Part shown: positions 27,733-37,485 of the stretch, in pieces
How the letters are laid out: each line of letters opens with the position of its first letter
Numbering within the stretch: the stretch's first letter is position 1
Origin: Acinetobacter haemolyticus
GTDB lineage: Bacteria; Pseudomonadota; Gammaproteobacteria; Pseudomonadales; Moraxellaceae
NCBI RefSeq assembly: GCF_900406815.1
Contig: NZ_OVCN01000006.1
Coordinates: 100,235 to 164,234 of the forward strand
DNA length: 64,000 nucleotides
Direction of reading: 5' to 3'
Position numbers and translations under genes: made by a program
The notes under the pieces: generated by a model
The model's database searches: none
Told to the model about the DNA's origin: nothing
The model's input: only the letters and a program-made list of their open reading frames with translations

Positions 27733-28899
27733 TTATAATCCTGCCGCATCTTTTAGGATGTTAACTTTATCTGTTTTTTCCCAAGTAAATGCAGTATCTG
27801 AACCTTCACGACCAAAATGCCCATAAGCAGCAGTTTGTTTGTACATAGGCTGAATCAGATTTAGCATACGAGTAATACCGTAAGGACGTAAGTCAAAGTG
27901 TTCACGAACAAGTTGAACAATCAGCTCATCTGATACTTTGCCCGTATTAAACGTATTGATTGAAATTGAAGTAGGTTCTGCCACACCGATCGCATAACTT
28001 ACTTGGATCTCGCATTTGTCAGCCAAACCTGCCGCAACAATATTTTTCGCAACATAGCGACCTGCATAAGCAGCAGAACGGTCAACTTTTGATGGATCTT
28101 TACCAGAGAAAGCACCACCGCCATGACGCGCCATACCGCCATAAGTATCTACAATAATTTTACGACCAGTTAAACCACAGTCACCTACAGGACCGCCAAT
28201 AACGAACATGCCTGTTGGGTTGATGTGGAATTTTGTTCCAGCATGGAACATCTCAGCAGGGATGATCGGTTTAACAATCTCTTCAATCACTGCTTCTTTA
28301 AGTTGAGTTTGAGAGATTTCAGGATCATGTTGCGTTGATAGTACCACCGCATCTAAACGTACAGGCTTGCCATTTTCATAAGCAAATGTCACTTGGCTTT
28401 TCGCATCTGGACGTAACCAAGCCAAGGCACCTGAACGACGTAATTCAGCCTGACGTTCCATTAAACGATGTGCGTAAGAAATTGGTGCAGGCATCAGTAC
28501 GTCAGTTTCACGACTCGCATAACCGAACATTAAGCCTTGGTCACCTGCGCCTTGATCTTCTGGTTTTTGGCGATCAACACCTTGGGCAATCTCAGGAGAC
28601 TGTTTGCCGATCATGTTGATCACGGCACAAGTTGAACCATCGAAACCTAGGTCGGAGTGGTGATAGCCAATTCCGTTTACGGTTTGACGTACAATTGCTT
28701 CAAAGTCCACATTTGCTGTCGTTGTGATTTCACCAGCAAGAACAACCGCACCTGTTTTTACTAATGTTTCACAAGCGACACGCGCATACGGGTCTTCTCT
28801 TAGGATTGCATCTAAAATTGCATCGCTAATTTGGTCAGCCATTTTGTCTGGATGACCTTCGCTTACAGATTCTGAAGTAAAAACAGCATACTCGCGCAT
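27733..28899 (-). CDS. metK: S-adenosylmethionine synthetase
   Basis: 388 residues. Makes SAM from methionine and ATP. Family signatures are [29 protein letters not shown] and the glycine-rich [19 protein letters not shown]. Standard length and start. It is a single gene divergent from transketolase. I looked for a SAM riboswitch-like leader and saw none. Confidence 0.97.
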   Translation of the reverse strand: MREYAVFTSESVSEGHPDKMADQISDAILDAILREDPYARVACETLVKTGAVVLAGEITTTANVDFEAIVRQTVNGIGYHHSDLGFDGSTCAVINMIGKQSPEIAQGVDRQKPEDQGAGDQGLMFGYASRETDVLMPAPISYAHRLMERQAELRRSGALAWLRPDAKSQVTFAYENGKPVRLDAVVLSTQHDPEISQTQLKEAVIEEIVKPIIPAEMFHAGTKFHINPTGMFVIGGPVGDCGLTGRKIIVDTYGGMARHGGGAFSGKDPSKVDRSAAYAGRYVAKNIVAAGLADKCEIQVSYAIGVAEPTSISINTFNTGKVSDELIVQLVREHFDLRPYGITRMLNLIQPMYKQTAAYGHFGREGSDTAFTWEKTDKVNILKDAAGL

Positions 28900-29282
28900 G
28901 AACGTCCTATCATTGGTATTTTCAAAAAGACAGAGTATGTTACATCGACTTGGCGCATAGGACTAGCGTAAGCTGACCAAAAAGCATGAATTTATTTCAT
29001 TTTCATTATCTTTTTATTGATATGTGTATCAGTAAAACTAATATTAACGAACTAATTAATAAAGTTTTTCTGAATTGTTGGGGTTAACCACATGATGAAA
29101 CTTTTTATTTAATGTTTATCCAGTGAGCATTTACATAAAGAATTGTATTTGAATGATCAAAATATAAGAAATATCGTGTATTGCACTTTACCCCATCTTG
29201 TTTTTTTAAGACAATAGTCGCAGCTTTTGAAAGATGATTTCTCATCTTCTCTCATCTTATTGATTTAATCGGATTCTGACTT
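28900..29282. other. Intergenic region between divergent metK and tktA
   Basis: 383 AT-rich bases without a gene. The only clear structure is a perfect hairpin AAGATGA (29231-29237) with TCATCTT (29242-29248), which falls 35 bases before the transketolase start and so probably in its leader. Confidence 0.4.
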
Positions 29283-31271
29283 ATGACAACCCCTTTAAAT
29301 GAACGTCGTATTGCAAACGCAATTCGTGTCTTGGCTATGGATGCTGTGCAACAAGCAAACTCAGGGCATCCTGGTGCTCCAATGGGGATGGCAGATATCG
29401 CTGACGTAGTTTGGCGCGAATTTTTAAATCATAACCCGACAAACCCTCAATGGGCGAACCGTGACCGTTTCGTATTGTCAAATGGTCATGGCTCTATGTT
29501 GCAATATGCATTGTTACATTTGACGGGCTATGATTTGTCTATTGAAGATTTAAAACAATTCCGTCAATTACATTCTAAAACTCCAGGTCATCCAGAATTA
29601 GGTTATGCACCTGGTATTGAAACAACAACTGGTCCTTTAGGTCAGGGTATTGCCAATGCAGTGGGTTTTGCTTTAGCTGAAAAAACTTTAGCTGCTCAGT
29701 TCAATAAAGACGACTTAAAGATTGTTGATCACTTCACTTATTGTTTCTTGGGTGATGGCTGCTTGATGGAAGGTATTTCCCATGAAGCATGTTCGCTTGC
29801 AGGGACTTTAGGTCTTGGTAAGCTCGTTGTTTACTATGACGACAATGGTATTTCGATTGATGGTGAAGTTGAAGGCTGGTTCAGTGATGATACTGAACAA
29901 CGTTTCAAAGCATATGGTTGGCAAGTACTTCGTGTAGATGGTCATGATGCTGATGCAATTCGCCAAGCAACGAATGAAGCAAAAGCAGAAACAAACAAAC
30001 CTACCATTATTATTTGTAAAACGATTATTGGTCTTGGTTCACCGAATAAACAAGGTAAAGAAGATTGCCACGGTGCGCCACTAGGTAAAGACGAAATTGT
30101 TTTGACTCGTGAAGCATTGGGTTGGAATGAAGACGCATTTGTTGTTCCTGAAGATGTGTATGCAGCTTGGGATGCAAAAGCCAAAGGTCAAACAGCTGAA
30201 GCAGCGTGGAATGAATTGTTTGCTCAATATCAAGCAAAATATCCAACTGAAGCAGCGGAGTTATTACGCCGTATCAATGGTGATTTGCCTGCTGAATTTG
30301 CTGCACAAGCAGATGCATTCATCGCTGAAACGAATGCAAAAGCTGAAACAATTGCAACACGTAAAGCGAGCCAAAACACATTACAAGCTTTTGGTCCATT
30401 GCTTCCAGAATTATTGGGCGGTTCAGCTGACTTAGCAGGCTCTAATTTAACACTTTGGAAAGGTTGCCAAGGCGTTCAAGAAAACCCTGCGGGCAACTAT
30501 GTGTATTACGGTGTTCGTGAATTCGGCATGACTGCAATTGCGAATGGTGTAGCTTTACACGGTGGTTTTGTTCCTTACGTTGCAACATTCTTGATGTTTA
30601 TGGAGTATGCGCGTAATGCAGTACGTATGTCTGCATTAATGAAGCAACGTGTGATTCATGTATATACCCATGACTCGATCGGTTTAGGTGAAGATGGTCC
30701 AACGCATCAACCAGTTGAGCAAATTGCATCATTACGTGGAACACCAAATTTAAATACTTGGCGCCCATGTGACACAGTTGAAGCTGCGATTTCTTGGAAA
30801 TCTGCATTACAACGTAAAGAAGGTCCAACAGCATTAATTTTCTCTCGTCAAAACTTGCCATTCCAAACACGTAGTGAAGATCAAATTCAAAACGTTGCGA
30901 AAGGTGGTTATGTACTTGCTGAAGAAAAAGGTGATTTGAAAGCAATCATCATTGCGACAGGTTCAGAAGTTTCATTGGCAATGGAAGCGTATGCACAACT
31001 TGAAGGTGTGCGTGTTGTGTCTATGCCATGTGCGGAAGAGTTCATGAAGCAAGATGCTACATATCGTGAAGCGGTACTGCCTGCACACATCCGTGCTCGC
31101 GTAGCGGTTGAAGCGGCTCATGTGGATTATTGGTGGAAGTTTGTTGGTTTAGACGGCAAAGTGATCGGTATGACCACTTATGGTGAGTCTGCTCCAGCGA
31201 AAGACTTGTTCCAGTTCTTCGGTATTACCACTGAAGCAGTTGTGGCTGCGGTTAAAGAATTGACTGCTTAA
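29283..31271 (+). CDS. tktA: Transketolase
   Basis: 662 residues. Thiamine diphosphate enzyme of the pentose phosphate pathway. Motifs in order are [41 protein letters not shown], the ThDP-binding [13 protein letters not shown], the second-domain [32 protein letters not shown], and the C-terminal [13 protein letters not shown]. Only a modest GGA site precedes the ATG. A strong terminator follows directly. Confidence 0.97.
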   Translation: MTTPLNERRIANAIRVLAMDAVQQANSGHPGAPMGMADIADVVWREFLNHNPTNPQWANRDRFVLSNGHGSMLQYALLHLTGYDLSIEDLKQFRQLHSKTPGHPELGYAPGIETTTGPLGQGIANAVGFALAEKTLAAQFNKDDLKIVDHFTYCFLGDGCLMEGISHEACSLAGTLGLGKLVVYYDDNGISIDGEVEGWFSDDTEQRFKAYGWQVLRVDGHDADAIRQATNEAKAETNKPTIIICKTIIGLGSPNKQGKEDCHGAPLGKDEIVLTREALGWNEDAFVVPEDVYAAWDAKAKGQTAEAAWNELFAQYQAKYPTEAAELLRRINGDLPAEFAAQADAFIAETNAKAETIATRKASQNTLQAFGPLLPELLGGSADLAGSNLTLWKGCQGVQENPAGNYVYYGVREFGMTAIANGVALHGGFVPYVATFLMFMEYARNAVRMSALMKQRVIHVYTHDSIGLGEDGPTHQPVEQIASLRGTPNLNTWRPCDTVEAAISWKSALQRKEGPTALIFSRQNLPFQTRSEDQIQNVAKGGYVLAEEKGDLKAIIIATGSEVSLAMEAYAQLEGVRVVSMPCAEEFMKQDATYREAVLPAHIRARVAVEAAHVDYWWKFVGLDGKVIGMTTYGESAPAKDLFQFFGITTEAVVAAVKELTA

Positions 31272-31287
31272 TTGAATTAAGTGGTAT

Positions 31288-31319
31288 AAAAAAGCGTCCT
31301 GATTCAGGGCGCTTTTTTT
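31288..31319 (+). terminator. Terminator after tktA
   Basis: A continuous stem from AAAAAGCG through CCTGA to TCAGG and CGCTTTTT, with one T-G wobble and a two-base turn, followed by T-run. Confidence 0.85.
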
Positions 31320-31343
31320 ATGATGATTAAATGGAATATAAAA

Positions 31344-31877
31344 ATGAGACGATTTGCATTATCAAATAAAAAAGAACGGGGGATTCCACGTAAATTAAGG
31401 AATCTTAGGCTTTGGAGTGAAAGTTTTAAAGGATATTTCCCTGATTTAGAGGGGTACGAAGAGCGATACTATAATTGGAAAATACCTGTTCCTATAAATC
31501 TCGTTGAGGGTAAGCATGCAAGCCAAGAAATCAAAGCAGAATGTGCTCAATACCTGATCAATGCTTGTCAGTATTTAATTGAAGCAAAACCGCAAGGACT
31601 AAAATTCTGTAAAGTGGTCTGTATGATTGAACAACCAGATATGTTTGCTAGTGAGATTTGCTTATATCTGGATGAAGATTATTTTAATGTTCATACTGTC
31701 TCGGCGGGTTCCTATGATCCCCAATATCTTATAACAGACGAGCTAAGTTTATCCAAAAGTTGGGGACTACAAATTCCTGAGCATATGTATGAACGAGGGG
31801 TACAAATCCGTTATACCGACCTAGAGGATGAAGCAGAGAATTATATAGCTGATCGGTGGTTATTTATTGAAATTTAA
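31344..31877 (+). CDS. DUF3916-like protein
   Basis: 177 residues from ATG 31344 (MRRFALSNKKERGIPRKLR), chosen because GGAA precedes it. The upstream ATGs at 31320 and 31323 begin directly on the tktA terminator T-run and lack a site. Blocks such as RGIPRKLRNLRLW, YYNWKIPVP, CQYLIEAKP and SEICLYLDEDYF resemble DUF3916, a family without known function. Soluble, no signal peptide. Position just after tktA is probably chance, because a terminator separates them. Confidence 0.55.
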   Translation: MRRFALSNKKERGIPRKLRNLRLWSESFKGYFPDLEGYEERYYNWKIPVPINLVEGKHASQEIKAECAQYLINACQYLIEAKPQGLKFCKVVCMIEQPDMFASEICLYLDEDYFNVHTVSAGSYDPQYLITDELSLSKSWGLQIPEHMYERGVQIRYTDLEDEAENYIADRWLFIEI

Positions 31878-31883
31878 ATAAAG

Positions 31884-31903
31884 GAGTCTCAAAAAAGAGA
31901 CTC
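31884..31903. terminator. Short hairpin between convergent genes
   Basis: GAGTCTC (31884-31890) pairs with GAGACTC (31897-31903) with an A6 loop. The T-run is short on both sides, so the terminator is weak. Confidence 0.5.
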
Positions 31904-31916
31904 ATTTAAAGTGATT

Positions 31917-32324
31917 TCAAATTTTCAGCTCAGTCTGAATCGAAATATTTGACGTTAATAATTTATGAATCGGGCAACTTTCCGCTACTTTTAATAAGCG
32001 CTTATGCTGATCTTCGGTAAATTCACCTTTTAAGAGAATTTTACGTTCGATAGTATTATGACCTGATTCAGGTTGACCATTTGGGTTTAAGCTTAAATCA
32101 ACTTGAACATGGTCAAGCTTAATTCCTTTATGCTTTGCATACATTTCCAAGGTAATGGTAGTGCAAGCGCCTAAAGCTGAAAGCAAAAGCTGAACTGGGT
32201 TGGGTGCAGTATCTTGACCACCTTTATCGGCTGGCTCATCTGCATACCAGGTATGACCAGATGAATCAGTTAGTGTTACTCGAAAAGGAGTCGATGTGCT
32301 TTCAGCTTGTACAGGATGAGTCAT
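31917..32324 (-). CDS. OsmC family peroxide-reducing protein
   Basis: 135 residues. OsmC-type thiol peroxidase fold that reduces organic hydroperoxides. The two catalytic cysteines are C54 ([13 protein letters not shown]) and C117 (ESCPIHK), and [14 protein letters not shown] is the family block. It lies 98 bases downstream of the hibernation-factor gene in the same direction, with no terminator seen in between, so a stress operon is plausible. Exact subtype (OsmC, Ohr or YhfA-like) is uncertain; the length and spacing fit YhfA-like or plain OsmC. Confidence 0.85.
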   Translation of the reverse strand: MTHPVQAESTSTPFRVTLTDSSGHTWYADEPADKGGQDTAPNPVQLLLSALGACTTITLEMYAKHKGIKLDHVQVDLSLNPNGQPESGHNTIERKILLKGEFTEDQHKRLLKVAESCPIHKLLTSNISIQTELKI

Positions 32325-32422
32325 GATTTACCTTATTGATCATGTAAATAATTGAGCATATCTCAAAAGTGTTAGGGATTGGATGAAAATAAGCACATTA
32401 AAGCCCTTATTTTCAATCTATT

Positions 32423-33514
32423 TTAAAAGCGTGCTTTAGCTAATAAATTTGCATTATGATCTAAAAACTCAGCATCTAAGAAGTGAGCTTTACCACCATG
32501 CTGGATGACTATGGATAATATATCATCCACAATATCATCAGTTGTAGTTGTACCCGTATCAAGCTCAACAGTAGAAGTCACCGAATCAATATTCGCGGGT
32601 TGAATGTAACCTTTTTTAATAAAGATTTGGTCAAGGCGACCTTCATTAGCAGCACGATAAATTGATGATAAATCCTCAATTAATAAATTTTGACTTTTGG
32701 CTTGGTTGATTTCAGTTTGAGCCACTTGTTGTAATTTGTTTCGGTACAAATTCACTTGCTCTTGCGCTTCTTCGATAATCAGACGTGCTTCTGCTTCTAA
32801 ATTTGTACTGTTCGTTACGGTCGCTACAATGGCATTTGGATTGTCACAGACTTGTTGATAAAAAGAGACTGTACGTTCATCACCCACAACAATCATAGGT
32901 AAAGGATTTTTGTTATAGATTTCTTGAACGCTTTTATCCACACGATTTAGAAACTCTTTAATATAGTTTTCTTCTTTGGTTGCATTAGAGCGATCATTTG
33001 AACTGGTTGTATAAAGATGGGTATTTTCTACTGGAAATTCTAGCTCTTGCAGTTCGTCATCTTGATTAAATTCATGAACGAGTTGGTCGTTAAATACTTC
33101 GAATAATCGTCCTTGCATTCTTGACACAATGACCATGTAATAATGAACAGAACTGTTCAACTCACGGAGCAGATCACGTGTAGCAAAATGCTGATCGATA
33201 ATGACCCGTGGTTTCACCTTAAAAGGAAAGTTGAAAATTTGAGTACTTTCGGGTGTTGAAAAGATTGCTAAAGTATCAAGGTTATAATTGTGGTCATGCT
33301 CAGCAAGCTCTTTCTCTATGTGTTCCAAACGCGTCTGAACCTCACGTTTATCATGGGTTTCGGATAAGCGAGTTTCTAATTCTTTCAGTGAATTTTTTAA
33401 AGCAATTGCATCTTGCTGGTTATCTGGAAAAGTACGATGTGTTGGAACAAAAACGCTGATGGCTGGATTGGCTTGAATTGTGTTTAATTGATCAAATACT
33501 TGTTGTAAATTCAT
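32423..33514 (-). CDS. Balon/baeRF-type ribosome hibernation factor
   Basis: 363 residues. I recognise the layout of bacterial relatives of archaeo-eukaryotic release factor 1: an N-terminal alpha-beta domain (ISVFVPTHRTFPDNQQD), a long charged helix pair (~40-75), a middle domain (YMVIVSRMQGRLFEVF, MIVVGDERTVSFYQQV), and an L7Ae-like last domain (IYRAANEGRLDQIFIKKGY, then IVIQHGGKAHFLDAEFL). No GGQ or NIKS motif is present, so it should not release peptides. Balon was characterised in Psychrobacter, of the same family, as a factor that occupies the ribosomal A site during cold shock and stasis. A good AGGAAAT site precedes the ATG. The specific equivalence to Balon, as against another baeRF subgroup, is inference. 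Confidence 0.65.
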   Translation of the reverse strand: MNLQQVFDQLNTIQANPAISVFVPTHRTFPDNQQDAIALKNSLKELETRLSETHDKREVQTRLEHIEKELAEHDHNYNLDTLAIFSTPESTQIFNFPFKVKPRVIIDQHFATRDLLRELNSSVHYYMVIVSRMQGRLFEVFNDQLVHEFNQDDELQELEFPVENTHLYTTSSNDRSNATKEENYIKEFLNRVDKSVQEIYNKNPLPMIVVGDERTVSFYQQVCDNPNAIVATVTNSTNLEAEARLIIEEAQEQVNLYRNKLQQVAQTEINQAKSQNLLIEDLSSIYRAANEGRLDQIFIKKGYIQPANIDSVTSTVELDTGTTTTDDIVDDILSIVIQHGGKAHFLDAEFLDHNANLLAKARF

Positions 33515-33778
33515 AATATTTCCTCTAAATGAATAAATTTTTTAAAGGTGATTAATTTTTATAACATTGATTGCTAAAAACCACGGTTAAGAAATGATAA
33601 GTTTTGTATAGCTCGAATTTATGTGAGTTATGCTTTATTGTCATTTGTGTAATTTAATGATCTTTATTTCTCACTAGTCGTTGCAAAAATAAAACACTGT
33701 GTCATAAATCAACCGCAGTTTATTCCTACACTTTTCTACTACAATCAATGAAATTTGAAAAAATGATTCGAGGATGTC

Positions 33779-34360
33779 ATGAACAAATTACAAACTTTAT
33801 CTCTAGGTGTATGTTTAGCATTAGGTTCAACGCTTGTACAAGCAAAGGCTGTTGACTACAAAATTGATCCAACGCATACAGCCACAGTTTTTAACTGGGA
33901 CCATTTCGGTTTTTCTACACCAAGTGCAAATTTCACTGATATTCAAGGTGTGATTAAAGTCGATAATGCAAAGCCAGAAAATTCTTCAGTAAATGTGACA
34001 ATTCCAGTAAGTAGCGTAAATACAAATGTTGTTGCGCTCGATAAAGAATTTCAAGAAGAAGCTTGGTTTAATGCTGCAAAATATCCAAACATCACTTTTA
34101 AAAGTACTAAAGTAGAAACTAAAGATAAAAAGCACTTCAAAATTACAGGTGATTTGACTGTTAAAGGTGTGACCAAGCCTGTGGTCTTGGATGCGGTATT
34201 AAATAAACAAGGTGAGCATCCGATGGCAAAAGTTCCTGCCATTGGTTTTAACGCAACTACTTCATTTGATCGTTCAGCATTTGGTATTGGAAATTATGTT
34301 CCAAATGTTGGTGACAAGATCACTGTAAATATTACAACTGAAGCAACTGCGGCTAAGTAA
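33779..34360 (+). CDS. YceI family periplasmic protein
   Basis: 193 residues with a signal peptide ending LVQAKA. The YceI lipocalin-like barrel is recognisable from YKIDPTHTATVFNWDHFGFS, AAKYPNITFKSTKVE and GDLTVKGVTKPVVLDAVL. Family members bind isoprenoid or polyprenyl chains in the periplasm. ATG follows ATTCGAGGATGTC, with GAGG well placed. Single-gene unit with a strong terminator. Confidence 0.9.
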   Translation: MNKLQTLSLGVCLALGSTLVQAKAVDYKIDPTHTATVFNWDHFGFSTPSANFTDIQGVIKVDNAKPENSSVNVTIPVSSVNTNVVALDKEFQEEAWFNAAKYPNITFKSTKVETKDKKHFKITGDLTVKGVTKPVVLDAVLNKQGEHPMAKVPAIGFNATTSFDRSAFGIGNYVPNVGDKITVNITTEATAAK

Positions 34361-34375
34361 TATCTAACAGATAAT

Positions 34376-34406
34376 AAAAAGCTCAGGTGAATACCTGAGC
34401 TTTTTT
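34376..34406 (+). terminator. Terminator after yceI
   Basis: AAAAAGCTCAGGT pairs with ACCTGAGCTTTTTT around a four-base loop. Confidence 0.9.
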
Positions 34407-34442
34407 GCTTTTGATGAAGAAAAATTTTAATGCTTAGCTCGA

Positions 34443-34955
34443 TTATTCTGTCGCATTGAATGCATCCGAATATGTAACTTTCCCAGTTGGTGTATGATCA
34501 TAAAAAGGCAGAATTTGAAAATATTCAGCAGGCACACCATCCAGAATTAGTTTTGGATCTGCTTTAAATCCAAATCGACCATAATATTTAGGATCTCCAA
34601 GCAATACACAGCCCAAAGCGTCTAGGTCTTTTAATGCTTCAAGACCAGCATGTATTAACTTCGCTCCAATACCTTTACCCTGAAACTCAGGTAGTACGGA
34701 AACTGGCCCTAAACCATACCAGCCAGTGGTAGCGTCTGATATTTGCACAGGCGAGAATGCGATATGCCCGATAATCTGATTATCGCTTTCAGCGACCAGT
34801 GAAAGTGTTAATTGATTGGAGTCTCTTAACGCATTTACAATAAACTGCTCGGTGTGACTCGAATATTCCTCACGTTCAAAAGCTAATCGAGTTAAACCAA
34901 AAATAGCATTCATATCGGTTGGATTTTCATCACGAATGATTAGATTCATATTCAT
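34443..34955 (-). CDS. GNAT acetyltransferase, YjhQ-like; candidate antitoxin of YjhX
   Basis: 170 residues of the GNAT fold. The acetyl-CoA loop is PEFQGKGIGAKLI, with GWYGLGPVSVLP before it and LGDPKYYGRFGF after, the pattern of the YhbS/YjhQ group. In E. coli the acetyltransferase YjhQ is described as the antitoxin of YjhX. Here the gene follows a yjhX homologue by 58 bases on the same strand, which repeats that arrangement. Whether it acts by binding, acetylation or both is not known to me. Start MNMNLIIRDENPTDMNAI is natural for the family. Confidence 0.75.
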   Translation of the reverse strand: MNMNLIIRDENPTDMNAIFGLTRLAFEREEYSSHTEQFIVNALRDSNQLTLSLVAESDNQIIGHIAFSPVQISDATTGWYGLGPVSVLPEFQGKGIGAKLIHAGLEALKDLDALGCVLLGDPKYYGRFGFKADPKLILDGVPAEYFQILPFYDHTPTGKVTYSDAFNATE

Positions 34956-35013
34956 TTTCTCTTGAGTGTCTTAATCTAAAATGTCACGAATTTGTTCGAT
35001 CAATGGTTTTGTA

Positions 35014-35271
35014 TTAACGATTGTCTAATTGTGGGCGTACTGATCTAAGCCCGTGTAAATTTATTTGATAGGGCTGTCCATTCAGTGATTTGATCAGTTT
35101 CTTCTTTTTTAACTTGTTAAAAGTTTCAAGACTACAATCAGACAGCAAGAAACCTTCTCGGCTGTAACACTCTACAGCGATAGTTTGACCAGCGTCATTA
35201 CGGATTTTTACGATTTTTCCGCCTTTAGCTAAGACGTGTAGTGTCCTTTGTTCGGACTTAGATAGGTTCAT
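35014..35271 (-). CDS. yjhX: YjhX family toxin
   Basis: 85 residues, the exact length typical of the family (UPF0386). Conserved blocks are [39 protein letters not shown] and [17 protein letters not shown], ending in QLDNR. It looks like a small winged-helix DNA-binding fold. The E. coli homologue is reported as the toxin of the YjhX-YjhQ pair. The gene is first in a two-gene unit with the GNAT gene at 34443-34955. The toxin-first order is unusual among type II systems. Confidence 0.85.
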   Translation of the reverse strand: MNLSKSEQRTLHVLAKGGKIVKIRNDAGQTIAVECYSREGFLLSDCSLETFNKLKKKKLIKSLNGQPYQINLHGLRSVRPQLDNR

Positions 35272-35531
35272 GTTGTATCCAGATATTAGTAATCATAAGC
35301 AAAGTTAAGCTTTTTAAAAGCCAATAAAATCGCGTCGATAACCCATTTCAATATGCTATTGAAATACGATTATCAGATTACTGCTATCTCCAACATAAAA
35401 TCCTCGATGAGAAGTAGATTGATACGAAATGTACCGAATGGGAGCATTTTATAGAAGCTGATAATAGAAGTAAATATCTATGTGAATATACCCTATGGTT
35501 GAAAAACCCGTTTTCGATACAAGCTGGACTA

Positions 35532-36065
35532 CTATTTTTTCGAATTTTTTTCTTTAAGTTGTAAGTAGATTGGAATAGGCTTCTTTGCTTGCTTTTTCAG
35601 CATGAGTTTGATGTATAACGCAATCGCAAAGCAGGCTGTTGCAACTGTAAGCATAAGGCTATTCATATAGCTCATAATTGAGCTTACATAACCAATCGTT
35701 GTCAGTCTTCGCTGCATACGCTCAACTTGGGTACTGGACTCAATGCCTGTGATTGCCCAAGTACAGAGGTGCTCGCAATTATTGATAATTAGATGATAGT
35801 TATTTTCATGCATACGAGAGCGCATGCGCTTTACGACCACTTTTGCTTTATATCGAGGTGAGGGGTAATGTCGAATGTAAATCGGCTTACCACGAGCAAA
35901 ACGCTGAAGCGTAGTCATTTCAATCGGGTGCTTTTTAAAAATATGAGCAAAACCAGAGTAATGGATCACACGTCCACGACCTGCATAAATTCCATGATGG
36001 CTGTAGCCAAAATGTTTCACAATGAGATGCGCGCCGAGAGGAAAGCGTTGGTGTTTTTGCTGCAT
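35532..36065 (-). CDS. LRAT-domain (NlpC/P60-like) membrane-anchored protein
   Basis: 177 residues. An LRAT-type permuted papain fold at residues ~8-105: HHGIYAGRGRVIHYSGF carries the catalytic His (H24) with H35, and NNCEHL carries the nucleophile C97. A C-terminal helix (SIMSYMNSLMLTVATACFAIALYIKLML) and a basic tail anchor it in a membrane. Related bacterial proteins are putative acyltransferases or hydrolases acting on lipids or peptides; the substrate is unknown. It is divergent from the phosphodiester glycosidase gene. Confidence 0.75.
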   Translation of the reverse strand: MQQKHQRFPLGAHLIVKHFGYSHHGIYAGRGRVIHYSGFAHIFKKHPIEMTTLQRFARGKPIYIRHYPSPRYKAKVVVKRMRSRMHENNYHLIINNCEHLCTWAITGIESSTQVERMQRRLTTIGYVSSIMSYMNSLMLTVATACFAIALYIKLMLKKQAKKPIPIYLQLKEKNSKK

Positions 36066-36235
36066 GCGGATACAAGGTCTTTGTATTTACAATTGTATTC
36101 TAATCAAAAATATAGAATCTATCGAGTACCTTTATGGTGTGATTGACTTGAATATGTTTGGAGATTGTATCAAGGCTTTTGCGTTATATTGAGTGTGGAT
36201 CAAGAAAATTATATTTATTGAAGATAGAGACATGT

Positions 36236-36970
36236 ATGAAAGCTGGTTTTCTGTTATTAATCGGTATATTGGCAATGCAAAATGTTTTTGCGATGCAACA
36301 TCAAGTTTATCAATTTGAAGAAATTAATTATAGCGTAGTCGAGGTGCAAGATTTTAGCGCATTAAAGCTCTATTTAAAAAGTCCAAAAACCAATCGTTAT
36401 TATCATAAGTTTTCTAATATTCGAGGTGAGCTACAAAAGTGTGAGCATTTAGACTTTGCCATGAATGCCGGCATGTATCATCCCGATTTTCAGCCAGTAG
36501 GCTTATATATCGAATCTGGAAAGGAAATAGTTGCATTAAATGAAAATAGCGGTTTTGGAAACTTCTTTATGCAGCCCAATGGGGTGTTGGCTTGGAACCA
36601 AAAACAAGCAATCATAAAAACAACATCTGAATATAAGCAGCAACGCTTTGATGCGATATATGCGACCCAGTCAGGTCCTATGCTGATTTACGATAGAAAA
36701 ATAAATCCTAAGTTTTCACCCAACTCGAATTCTTTGAAAATTCGTAATGGTGTGGGAATCAAGGGCAATACATTGTATTTCGTCATATCACAACAAGGTG
36801 TGAGTTTTTATCAGTTTGCACAATTTTTCAAACAACAACTGTCCGTAGAGAATGCCTTATATCTTGATGGTTCTATTTCGAGCTTATATTCTACCGAGAC
36901 ACAACAACATGATTCTTTGATGAATCTAGGACCAATTGTGGCGGGTGTGAGGAGTGTTAAATGTAGATAG
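36236..36970 (+). CDS. Secreted phosphodiester glycosidase family protein (NAGPA/DUF2233)
   Basis: 244 residues from ATG 36236, which starts a signal peptide (MKAGFLLLIGILAMQNVFA). The open frame extends 26 residues upstream but that piece is not signal-like. The domain is recognised from FAMNAGMYHPDFQPVGLYIE, NGVLAW, ATQSGPMLI, RNGVGIKG and the late LYLDGSISSLY block. Family members include the uncovering enzyme that removes GlcNAc from phosphodiesters and bacterial YigE/EpsL-like proteins. Periplasmic or secreted; substrate unknown. Confidence 0.8.
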   Translation: MKAGFLLLIGILAMQNVFAMQHQVYQFEEINYSVVEVQDFSALKLYLKSPKTNRYYHKFSNIRGELQKCEHLDFAMNAGMYHPDFQPVGLYIESGKEIVALNENSGFGNFFMQPNGVLAWNQKQAIIKTTSEYKQQRFDAIYATQSGPMLIYDRKINPKFSPNSNSLKIRNGVGIKGNTLYFVISQQGVSFYQFAQFFKQQLSVENALYLDGSISSLYSTETQQHDSLMNLGPIVAGVRSVKCR

Positions 36971-36972
36971 TA

Positions 36973-37006
36973 CCGAATCCCTTTACAGGAAAGGAATTCG
37001 GTTTTT
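36973..37006. terminator. Terminator between convergent genes
   Basis: CCGAAT (36973-36978) pairs with ATTCGG (36996-37001), extended by CCTTT/AAAGG, followed by TTTTT. Confidence 0.8.
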
Positions 37007-37009
37007 ATT

Positions 37010-37237
37010 TTATTGAATTGGTGGCTTGATCATTTCTAGAAGTTCTTTACGGCTGTAGCCTCGAGAAATCAGAACCTTTTTGATGCCCTTAATCACGTCT
37101 TCATCTCTTGCTTTAACGAGAGCTTCTAACAATTGTTCGTTTGTTTTACATGAGCAATCATTTTCGACGCAAGCAATTTGATTTTTATGTTCATTGTGCT
37201 GTTGATCAGCAGAGAACAGTTTTTCCCAAAAACTCAT
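37010..37237 (-). CDS. Hypothetical small protein with a cysteine cluster
   Basis: 75 residues from ATG 37237 (MSFWEKLFSADQQHNEHKN); an ATG at 37249 four codons upstream is also possible. Residues ~23-30 hold three cysteines (CVENDCSC), followed by a helical region (EQLLEALVKARDEDVIKGIKKVL). The cysteine group could bind a metal. No family is recognised. Confidence 0.55.
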   Translation of the reverse strand: MSFWEKLFSADQQHNEHKNQIACVENDCSCKTNEQLLEALVKARDEDVIKGIKKVLISRGYSRKELLEMIKPPIQ

Positions 37238-37485
37238 AGAGCCTTTCATATTCGGTTTAACATAGATCGAAATATAATCAATCTAAAATAAAATACAAGC
37301 CAGAAACAGTGATAAAAGCAACAGTTGAACTCTAATTTTTCCGATGATAATCGATGAGATCAACGAAAATATGACAGTGTTATGACTTGATATTTAAAGA
37401 ATAATATTTTTCATTTTTAAAAATGATTAGAAATTAAAGAGTTAAAATTCTCTTTAATTTCTAATGTTACATTGACATAATTTGT

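Noticed and set aside
28900..29282. SAM-responsive leader upstream of metK
   Set aside because: No conserved SAM aptamer core or terminator pair is visible on the metK side.
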